From an uncultured Actinomycetes bacterium (GTDB lineage: Bacteria; Actinomycetota; Actinomycetes; Nanopelagicales; Nanopelagicaceae), in NCBI GenBank assembly GCA_903865885.1, contig CAIPLJ010000021.1, positions 1 to 10,494 on the forward strand: DNA of 10,494 bases, given 5' to 3'. Of the stretch, positions 1-6,493 are shown piece after piece. A program made the position numbers and the translations under genes. The notes beneath the pieces were generated by a model, which had not been told where the DNA came from, did not search any database, and was given only the letters and a program-made list of their open reading frames with translations. Each line of letters starts with the position of its first letter. Position 1 is the stretch's first letter.

Positions 1-1860
1 AAACACATGGTTGGTACTGAAGTACTTTTGCCGCTTGTTAACCGCATGATCCCGATTATCGCCGACGAACTTGTAGATCCCGATTTCGGAACAGGTGCCG
101 TCAAAGTAACTGCAGCCCATGATCCAAACGACTTTGAAATGGCTGTTCGCCACAATATTCCTTTCGTTGTCATCATGAACGAGCACGGCGTCATGGCCGA
201 CACTGGAACAGAGTTCGATGGCATGGATCGCTTCGATGCTCGTATTGCAGTTGTTGCAAAGCTCAAAGAGATGGGGCGCATCGTTGCCGAGAAGCGTCCA
301 TACATTCACGCAGTTGGACATTGCTCGCGTTGCGATACAACTGTTGAACCGCGCCTTTCAAAGCAATGGTTTGTCAAAGTTGCACCACTTGCAAAGGCAG
401 CAGGAGATGCTGTTCGCGATGGTCGCGTAAAGATTGAACCTGCAGAACTTGCACCACGTTACTTCGAGTGGGTAGATAACATGCATGACTGGTGTATCTC
501 TCGCCAATTGTGGTGGGGACATCGCATTCCAGTTTGGTATGGACCAAATGATGAAGTCATAGTTGTGGGTCCCGGCGAAAGTGCGCCTGCTGGCTACACT
601 CAAGATCCCGACGTTCTCGATACATGGTTCTCATCTGCGCTCTGGCCCTTCTCAACTTTGGGATGGCCTAACAACACTGCAGATGTAAAGAAGTTCTATC
701 CCACAAGCGTTCTAGTTACTGGCTATGACATCTTGTTCTTCTGGGTTGCGCGCATGATGCTCTTTGGTCTCTTTGCTATGGATGGCGTTCCACCGTTTCA
801 CACAATCGTTCTGCATGGTTTAGTCCGCGATCAATTCGGTAAGAAAATGTCTAAATCTCGTGGCAATGTTGTAGATCCACTTGAATTTATCGATAAGTAC
901 GGCGCCGATGCTCTTCGTTTCACTTTGGCGCGTGGCTCAAACCCTGGCAAAGATCAGGCACTAGCTGAAGATTGGATTGCAGGTTCTCGAAACTTTGCAA
1001 CCAAACTCTGGAACGCGACTCGCTTTGCCATGATGAACGGTGCAACTGTCGACGGACCACTTCCTGCAGTTGAAACGCTATCTGATATTGATAAGTGGGT
1101 TCTTTCCCGCCTTGCGCAAACGACTGCCGAATACACATCGCTTATCGAAAGCTATGAATTCGCTCGTGCATGCGAGGCTATCTATCACTTTGCATGGGAT
1201 GACCTCTGCGATTGGTATCTCGAACTTTCTAAAGAGACATTTGCATCTGGTAACGCCGCGGCTTCTCAGCGCGTACTTGGCCATGTACTCGACACTCTTT
1301 TCCGACTTCTTCACCCAGTAATGCCATTTATTACTGAGACTCTTTGGACAACTCTGACCGGGGGAGAGACCCTCGTTACAGCTCAATGGCCGAAAGCAGA
1401 TTCATCACATATCAATAAGAAATCAGAATTGCTTGTTGGCGAACTGCAAAAAATTATCACCGAAGTTCGACGCTTTCGTAACGATCAAGGCGTTAAGCCA
1501 AGCCAGAAGATTCCAGGTCGCTTTATCGCTCCAGCTGATGTCACTGCCTATGCAAGTGCAATGGCCTTCTTGCTGAAACTCGAACTCACAGAGTTCACAC
1601 CGAGCGCATCTGTTGAAATCGGTGCCATGAAGGTTGAACTCGATTTATCAGGCACAGTCGATGTTGTAGCCGAACGTGCTCGCCTTGAAAAGGATCTCAT
1701 CACTGCGCAGAAAGATATGAAGACTGCAGAAGTGAAGTTGAGCAACGAAGGCTTTATGGCAAAGGCACCTGAAAGCGTTGTTGTAGAAATTAAAGAGCGC
1801 ATGGCAGCAACATCTGCTGATATCGAGCGCATCACAGCACAACTTGCAGCGTTGAAGTAA
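1..1860 (+). CDS. valS: Valyl-tRNA synthetase, 3' part (5' end outside window)
   Basis: Class I aminoacyl-tRNA synthetase that charges tRNA-Val with valine in the cytoplasm and hydrolyses mischarged Thr-tRNA-Val. The reading frame is open from base 1, so the ATG at 7 is an internal Met and the gene is cut by the window edge; the HIGH signature lies upstream and is not seen. Visible in order: the end of the CP1 editing domain with GTGAVKVT and HDPNDFE (about 88-141); the catalytic-core segment CISRQLWWGHRIPVWY (493-540); GYDILFFWVARMM (721-759); the KMSKS loop, here KKMSKSRG (841-864); the helical anticodon-binding domain (from about 1084, DIDKWVLSRL); and a C-terminal coiled-coil tRNA-binding arm rich in Glu/Lys/Leu (about 1672-1857). 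The arm and the absence of an Ile-type C-terminal zinc domain favour ValRS over IleRS or LeuRS. The stop codon shares one base with the folC start (TAATG). Confidence 0.97.
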   Translation, partial: KHMVGTEVLLPLVNRMIPIIADELVDPDFGTGAVKVTAAHDPNDFEMAVRHNIPFVVIMNEHGVMADTGTEFDGMDRFDARIAVVAKLKEMGRIVAEKRPYIHAVGHCSRCDTTVEPRLSKQWFVKVAPLAKAAGDAVRDGRVKIEPAELAPRYFEWVDNMHDWCISRQLWWGHRIPVWYGPNDEVIVVGPGESAPAGYTQDPDVLDTWFSSALWPFSTLGWPNNTADVKKFYPTSVLVTGYDILFFWVARMMLFGLFAMDGVPPFHTIVLHGLVRDQFGKKMSKSRGNVVDPLEFIDKYGADALRFTLARGSNPGKDQALAEDWIAGSRNFATKLWNATRFAMMNGATVDGPLPAVETLSDIDKWVLSRLAQTTAEYTSLIESYEFARACEAIYHFAWDDLCDWYLELSKETFASGNAAASQRVLGHVLDTLFRLLHPVMPFITETLWTTLTGGETLVTAQWPKADSSHINKKSELLVGELQKIITEVRRFRNDQGVKPSQKIPGRFIAPADVTAYASAMAFLLKLELTEFTPSASVEIGAMKVELDLSGTVDVVAERARLEKDLITAQKDMKTAEVKLSNEGFMAKAPESVVVEIKERMAATSADIERITAQLAALK

Positions 1861-3218
1861 TGACACATATTTCACCTGAAGATCAATCTCGCATCGATGC
1901 AATCGAGCAAGCGCTCCTTGCTCGCTGGCCCGAGACACGTATCGAACCTACTCTTGATCGCATTGCAGCTCTCGTAGATATATTGGGCTCTCCTCAACTT
2001 ACCTACCCAACAATTCATATCGGCGGCACAAACGGTAAGACAACTACCTCGCGCATGATTGATTCCCTGCTCTTCGAGATGGGTCTGCGTACGGGTCGCT
2101 TTACAAGCCCACACCTTGAAAGTTTCTTAGAGCGCATCGCTATCAATGGTCAGTCCATAGATGCGAAGGCGCTGATCTTCTCCTTTAACGATATCTCTGC
2201 ATATTTGGATTTAATGGATGCAAAATTTGATCACCCAATTTCATTCTTTGAAGCTATCACAGCCCTTGCCTTTGCAGCCTTTGCCGAGCATCCGATTGAT
2301 GTCGGCGTCATCGAAGTAGGTATGGGTGGGCTGTGGGATGCCACCAACGTTGTTGATGCAGATGTCTCAGTGATTATGCCTATTGGCTTAGACCACACTG
2401 AATATTTAGGCGAAACACTTACTGAAATTGCTCAAACAAAGGCTGGAATTATTAAAGAAGGTGGCTTTGTAGTTCTTGCTCAGCAAGAACCTGAGTGCGC
2501 AGTCGAACTCATGAAGCAGGCAGCCCTCGTTGGTGCTGACATTGCTCGAGAAGGAATTGAATACTCAGTGATCTCACGCTCTGTTGCTGTGGGTGGACAG
2601 TTGCTCACTATCCAAGGAACAAAAGAGATTTACACAGATATTTTTGTCCCTCTTCATGGAAAGCACCAAGCCTCCAACGCTGCAGCTGCCCTTGTTGCAG
2701 TTGAAGTCTTCTTCGGCGATCAAGAACTCGATATCGAGGCGGTGCGAGCAGGATTTGCGCAAGTGACTTCCCCTGGTCGCTGCGAAATCGTTCATCGCGA
2801 CCCAACAGTTATCTTGGATGCAGCTCATAATCCTCATGGAGCTGCAGCACTTGCAGATACGATCCAGAGCGAATTTACCTTCGATGAAGTAATCGGAATC
2901 TTTGCACCCATGGGGGATAAGGATGTCCGGGGGATACTCCTTGAACTTGAACAAGTCATGGATTCGGTCATTGTCTCTGCCAATTCATCACCACGCGCAA
3001 TGAAAATTGAAGCACTTGAGTTAATGGCAATTGAAATATTTGGAGCTGACCGTGTATTTATCAGCGAGACAATCGCAGGTGCAATCGATAAGGCGGTCAC
3101 AGATTCAATCCGACCATTGAGTGAAGATACAATTGGGATTCTGATTACAGGTTCAGTTGTATCTGTTGGTGAAGCGCGCACAATTGTCCGAAAGAAATTT
3201 GCAAAGGATGCAAAGTAA
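1860..3218 (+). CDS. folC: Dihydrofolate synthase / folylpolyglutamate synthase
   Basis: Mur-ligase-family enzyme that uses ATP to add glutamate to dihydropteroate and/or to extend the polyglutamate tail of tetrahydrofolate in the cytoplasm. At 452 residues it has the usual FolC length. Visible motifs: the P-loop HIGGTNGKTTTSR (residues 53-65); the folate-binding loop TGRFTSPHL (78-86); EVGMGGLWDATN (152-163), which is the EVGLGGxxDATN signature; IGLDHTEYLG (175-184); the AQTKAGIIKE segment with Lys194, the usual carbamylated-Lys position; GKHQASNAAAAL (267-278); and the C-terminal domain motifs SPGR (304-307) and DAAHNPHGAAAL (320-331). The ATG overlaps the last base of the valS stop, so no separate promoter is expected and translational coupling is likely. 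Whether it has both DHFS and FPGS activity cannot be told from sequence alone; a single folC per genome is usually bifunctional. Confidence 0.97.
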   Translation: MTHISPEDQSRIDAIEQALLARWPETRIEPTLDRIAALVDILGSPQLTYPTIHIGGTNGKTTTSRMIDSLLFEMGLRTGRFTSPHLESFLERIAINGQSIDAKALIFSFNDISAYLDLMDAKFDHPISFFEAITALAFAAFAEHPIDVGVIEVGMGGLWDATNVVDADVSVIMPIGLDHTEYLGETLTEIAQTKAGIIKEGGFVVLAQQEPECAVELMKQAALVGADIAREGIEYSVISRSVAVGGQLLTIQGTKEIYTDIFVPLHGKHQASNAAAALVAVEVFFGDQELDIEAVRAGFAQVTSPGRCEIVHRDPTVILDAAHNPHGAAALADTIQSEFTFDEVIGIFAPMGDKDVRGILLELEQVMDSVIVSANSSPRAMKIEALELMAIEIFGADRVFISETIAGAIDKAVTDSIRPLSEDTIGILITGSVVSVGEARTIVRKKFAKDAK

Positions 3219-3553
3219 TGCGAGTGCTTGGTTCTGCAGTTCTTGTGATGGAATTCTTTGTCATGGGTTTTGCGATGTTGCTTGCAAAAGATAACCACGA
3301 GCCCTCAACAATTATTGCTGGTGCAATCATCGCTCTTCTCTTGCTTCTCACCCCAGGACTTCTCAAGAAGCGCACAGGCTGGATTCTCGGTTCGATCTTG
3401 CAATTTCTCTTAATTGGCTATGCCGTTGTCGTGCCTTCTATGGCCATCGTGGGGTTGATTTTCGGGGGACTCTGGATTGCAGCCATTGTGGTGGGGCGCA
3501 GGGGTGAGGCAATACGGGCAGCTCTCATGGCTTCACGAACTCCCAACCCCTAA
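3218..3553 (+). CDS. DUF4233 family small membrane protein
   Basis: Short integral membrane protein of 111 residues with no known function. Hydropathy read by eye gives four membrane segments, about residues 5-23, 31-49, 54-72 and 73-93. A basic loop (LLKKRTG, 48-54) and a charged C-terminal tail starting GRRGEAIR (93-100) suggest cytoplasmic positions for these. Length, four-helix layout and position directly between folC and ndk match the actinobacterial DUF4233 family; I assign it from synteny and character, not from a search. The start ATG overlaps the folC stop as TAATG, as at the valS–folC junction, so it is almost certainly translated with folC. No catalytic motif is visible. A role in folate or nucleotide metabolism is suggested only by its neighbours. 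Confidence 0.85.
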   Translation: MRVLGSAVLVMEFFVMGFAMLLAKDNHEPSTIIAGAIIALLLLLTPGLLKKRTGWILGSILQFLLIGYAVVVPSMAIVGLIFGGLWIAAIVVGRRGEAIRAALMASRTPNP

Positions 3554-3565
3554 TAGACTGCACCG

Positions 3566-3988
3566 GTGAGCACAGAAAAGACACTCGTCCTAGTTAAGCC
3601 AGATGGCGTTGCACGCGGTCTGGTTGGCGAAGTCATTGCACGTATCGAAGCAAAGGGATATTCAATTTCTGCACTTCGTATGTTGCAAGCAGATCGTGCA
3701 CTTCTTGAAAAGCATTACGCAGAACATCAAGGCAAGCCATTCTTTGAACCACTTGTTGAGTTCATGATGTCAGGCCCAATTGTTGCAATAGTTGCCGAAG
3801 GCAATCGCGTGATCGAAGGGTTCCGTTCACTCGCTGGAGTAACTGATCCAACAGTTGCAGCTCCCGGAACTATTCGTGGAGACCTAGCTCGCGACCAAGG
3901 AACAAAAGTTGTACAAAATATTGTTCACGGCTCTGATTCACCTGATTCTGCTGCACGTGAAATAGCAATCTTCTTCGAGGGGAAATAA
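3566..3988 (+). CDS. ndk: Nucleoside diphosphate kinase
   Basis: Transfers the gamma phosphate of ATP to other (d)NDPs through a phosphohistidine intermediate, balancing cytoplasmic NTP pools. At 140 residues it matches the bacterial NDK length. Visible: the N-terminal KTLVLVKPDGVARGLVGE (5-22) with Lys11; the helical hairpin GKPFFEPLVEFMMSGP (56-71); Arg87 and Arg104 in the nucleotide-binding regions; and the active-site signature NIVHGSDS (118-125) with catalytic His121. The start is GTG, which gives the conserved MSTEKTLVLVKPDG N-terminus. It lies 12 bases after the DUF4233 stop and I see no Shine-Dalgarno sequence before it. It may therefore depend on coupling to the upstream gene, or on a leaderless transcript. 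The stop codon directly abuts the mreB start. Confidence 0.98.
   Translation: MSTEKTLVLVKPDGVARGLVGEVIARIEAKGYSISALRMLQADRALLEKHYAEHQGKPFFEPLVEFMMSGPIVAIVAEGNRVIEGFRSLAGVTDPTVAAPGTIRGDLARDQGTKVVQNIVHGSDSPDSAAREIAIFFEGK
3977..3982 (+). promoter_or_regulatory. Ribosome binding site of mreB
   Basis: GAGGGG ends six bases before the mreB ATG at 3989. It is the clearest Shine-Dalgarno-like element in the valS–rodA block and lies inside the last codons of ndk. It supports the ATG at 3989 as the mreB start and suggests mreB can be loaded with ribosomes independently of ndk. Confidence 0.6.
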
Positions 3989-5020
3989 ATGTCTAACAGA
4001 ATGTCATTCATCGGCCGAGATATGGCAGTTGACCTAGGTACCGCCAACACGCTTGTCTATGTTCGCGGTCGTGGCATCGTCCTTAACGAACCATCTGTAG
4101 TTGCAATCAACCAAGATACTGGCGGCATTCTTGCAGTCGGACTTGAAGCCAAGAAGATGATTGGCCGTACACCAGGCAATATCGTTGCTATCCGTCCACT
4201 TAAAGATGGCGTGATTGCAGACTTTGATACAACTGAGCGCATGCTCCGTTACTTTATTCAGAAAGTTCACCGTCGTAGCTACTTGGCTAAGCCACGTATC
4301 GTCGTCTGCGTTCCTTCAGGTATTACTGGCGTTGAACAGCGTGCAGTAAAAGATGCTGGCTATGCAGCTGGTGCCCGTAAGGTCTACATCATTGAAGAGC
4401 CAATGGCCGCGGCGATCGGTGCAGGACTTCCTATCCACGAACCAACAGGAAACATGGTTGTCGATATCGGTGGCGGAACAACTGAAGTTGCAGTTATTTC
4501 ACTGGGTGGAATCGTTACAGCGCTATCAATTCGTATTGGTGGCGACGAACTCGATCAATCGATTATTAACTGGACTAAGCGCGAATATTCACTGCTTTTG
4601 GGAGAACGCACAGCTGAAGAGATTAAGATGGCTATCGGCTCTGCATACCCACTTCAAGGCGAGAACGATGCTGAAATTCGTGGTCGCGATCTTGCAACAG
4701 GTCTTCCAAAGACAATCGTTGTGACCGCAGCAGAAATCCGTAAGGCTCTTGAAGAACCTGTAAATCAGATTGTGAACGCAGTAAAAGCAACTCTTGATAA
4801 GTGCCCACCTGAACTTTCATCAGATCTTATGGATCGCGGAATCGTTCTTACTGGCGGCGGCGCTCTCCTTAAGGGGCTCGATGAGCGTCTTCGTAAAGAG
4901 ACAGGTATGCCAATTCATATCGCAGACCGTCCACTTGATGCAGTTGTTGAAGGATCCGGTAAATGCATTGAAGAGTTCGAAGCCCTTGAAAAGGTTTTGA
5001 TCTCCGAGCCTCGTCGATAG
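3989..5020 (+). CDS. mreB: Rod shape-determining actin homologue MreB
   Basis: Bacterial actin that polymerises on the inner face of the membrane and guides the RodA/PBP2 peptidoglycan elongation machine. At 343 residues it has the family's typical length. ATPase motifs of the actin/Hsp70 fold are intact: phosphate 1 DMAVDLGTANTLVYV (11-25); the connecting region IIEEPMAAAIGAG (134-146), with the Glu pair near the catalytic position; phosphate 2 VVDIGGGTTEVAVISLGG (157-174); and the adenosine motif GIVLTGGGALLKGLDERL (284-301). The IRIGGDELDQSI segment (181-192) and the EEIKMAIGSAYP segment (210-221) are MreB-like and argue against FtsA or DnaK. The ATG touches the ndk stop with zero intergenic bases. 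mreC follows 10 bases downstream. Its place at the head of the full mre–mrdA–rodA set supports the assignment over a stand-alone Mbl. Confidence 0.98.
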   Translation: MSNRMSFIGRDMAVDLGTANTLVYVRGRGIVLNEPSVVAINQDTGGILAVGLEAKKMIGRTPGNIVAIRPLKDGVIADFDTTERMLRYFIQKVHRRSYLAKPRIVVCVPSGITGVEQRAVKDAGYAAGARKVYIIEEPMAAAIGAGLPIHEPTGNMVVDIGGGTTEVAVISLGGIVTALSIRIGGDELDQSIINWTKREYSLLLGERTAEEIKMAIGSAYPLQGENDAEIRGRDLATGLPKTIVVTAAEIRKALEEPVNQIVNAVKATLDKCPPELSSDLMDRGIVLTGGGALLKGLDERLRKETGMPIHIADRPLDAVVEGSGKCIEEFEALEKVLISEPRR

Positions 5021-5030
5021 GTAATCCCAA

Positions 5031-5969
5031 GTGCGCTACGGCGGCGACAACCGCGGTCGCTTACTGATAATCGTCCTTGTTGTTACGACGCTCTTTCTTA
5101 TCACTCTTGATCTTCGAGGGGTGCAAGTCATCAATGGTTTACGCACCGGAACACAGACAGCCCTTACCCCAGTACAAAAAGTTGGCTCATGGGTTGTCTC
5201 TCCTTTTCGAAACTTCCTCTCTGACGTTACCCATCTTGGACGTACTCGTAACCAGATGGAGAAACTTAAAACTGAGAATGACAAACTTCGTCTAGCTCTT
5301 CAAAATCGTCAAGTCGCTGATGCTCAACTCAAGCAGTTAAAAGGTGTTCTCAATCTTGCTGGAACTGCGGGATTTAAAGTTGTCAATGCAAAGGTAATCT
5401 CACAAGGTTCAAGCACATCCTTCACACAAACCATCACAATCGATGCTGGAACCACTTCTGGCATTCACACAAATATGACGGTCCTTTCAGGTTACGGATT
5501 AGTCGGCGTTGTGAAATATGCATATACAAATAGCGCACTTGTGCAACTTGCATCAGATCCCGCTTTCCGAATTGGTGCGCGCATTGCAGGAAGCCAGCAG
5601 ATTGGAATTCTCAGCGGCCAGGGCACTCGTAAGGGCGTTCTACAACTTCTCGATAACACGACACGAATTCACACGGGAGATGCACTCCTGGCTCGTGGAA
5701 GCGATAACGGGCGCCCCTTTGTCCCCGGTGTACCAATTGGTGAAATCACTTCAGTAAGCAATTCACCAGGTGCGGTGACGCAGACTGCCGATGTTAAGTT
5801 CTATACAAACTTCTCAACCCTTGGGGTAGTTGCAGTTGTCGTTTCTGGTGCATCTTCTGATCCTCGAGATTCACTAGTTCCACCTAAGCCACACCCAACT
5901 CCAATTCCAACCGTGACCATCTATGCGACTCCCGGCGCAATTTCTCCGTCACCTACTGCTACGAAGTAA
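5031..5969 (+). CDS. mreC: Rod shape-determining protein MreC
   Basis: Bitopic membrane scaffold that links MreB to the periplasmic-side wall enzymes and activates PBP2. Of its 312 residues, about 10-27 form a single N-terminal membrane helix (LLIIVLVVTTLFLITLDL). A coiled coil follows (about 68-108, with MEKLKTENDKLRLALQN). The two-lobed beta domain of the MreC family occupies about 115-272, with GIHTNMTVLSGYGLVGVV (144-161) as the recognisable family core. The last 30 residues are a Pro/Thr/Ser-rich tail that would lie outside the membrane. The start is GTG, with a weak AGGT (5019-5022) eight bases before it. The charged MRYGGDNRGR sequence before the membrane helix fits a cytoplasmic N-terminus. 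Confidence 0.95.
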   Translation: MRYGGDNRGRLLIIVLVVTTLFLITLDLRGVQVINGLRTGTQTALTPVQKVGSWVVSPFRNFLSDVTHLGRTRNQMEKLKTENDKLRLALQNRQVADAQLKQLKGVLNLAGTAGFKVVNAKVISQGSSTSFTQTITIDAGTTSGIHTNMTVLSGYGLVGVVKYAYTNSALVQLASDPAFRIGARIAGSQQIGILSGQGTRKGVLQLLDNTTRIHTGDALLARGSDNGRPFVPGVPIGEITSVSNSPGAVTQTADVKFYTNFSTLGVVAVVVSGASSDPRDSLVPPKPHPTPIPTVTIYATPGAISPSPTATK

Positions 5970-5971
5970 AA

Positions 5972-6493
5972 ATGTCGATACGCAGCTTTCTTCTCTCATC
6001 GCCAATCTTTCTCGGCGTATTTCTCTTCCAAGAAGCTTTTGTCACTCAGATGCGCTTGCCTGCAGGGGGAATTAATCTGCTCCTAGTTATTGCTCTCATT
6101 TGGTCTGCATTGAGCACGCCAGAAATTGGTGCGCTTACAGGTTTTGGTGCAGGGATTGGAATGGATTTATCTCAGACTTCTCCTGGACCAATGGGGCATT
6201 GGACACTTGTATTGATTATCGCTTGTTATGCGGTGGCTTTCCTGGGGTACGGAGATGACAATATTCGAGGAAATCCGATCAACATAGTTCTGCTCACAAC
6301 GATCGGCGTAGTTGCATCACAGACTGTCTTCCTCGTTTTGGGACTTATGTTAGGTCAACAAATTGGAAGCATCGGAAACATTATTTTCTTGTTAGCTGGC
6401 TCAGCATTTTGGACAGCAATAATTTCACCACTGCTTCTTAAAGTAGTTTCATATCTTCATGCCAATATCTTTGGAAGTCGCGCACAGTTATGA
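5972..6493 (+). CDS. mreD: Rod shape-determining membrane protein MreD
   Basis: Small polytopic membrane protein of the elongasome, partner of MreC. Its 173 residues are nearly all hydrophobic, with five or six likely membrane segments (about 7-26, 32-48, 52-66, 76-93, 103-128 and 132-160). The GALTGFGAGIGMDLSQTSPGP segment spans 53-73 and resembles the conserved small-residue/Asp motif of MreD; the LGYGDDNIRGNP loop (91-102) follows the fourth helix. The family is weakly conserved in sequence, so position between mreC and mrdA carries much of the assignment. ATG starts two bases after the mreC stop, and the end overlaps the mrdA start by four bases (ATGA), typical of coupled translation. Confidence 0.93.
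   Translation: MSIRSFLLSSPIFLGVFLFQEAFVTQMRLPAGGINLLLVIALIWSALSTPEIGALTGFGAGIGMDLSQTSPGPMGHWTLVLIIACYAVAFLGYGDDNIRGNPINIVLLTTIGVVASQTVFLVLGLMLGQQIGSIGNIIFLLAGSAFWTAIISPLLLKVVSYLHANIFGSRAQL

Noticed and set aside
7..9. ATG near the left edge as the start of valS
   Set aside because: The frame is open from base 1, and the following residues are the middle of the ValRS editing domain. The HIGH motif is missing, so the true start lies upstream of the window.
2574..2954. 126-codon minus-strand ORF inside folC
   Set aside because: Antisense to well-conserved FolC motifs. Its product looks like random composition with many Cys and Ser residues.
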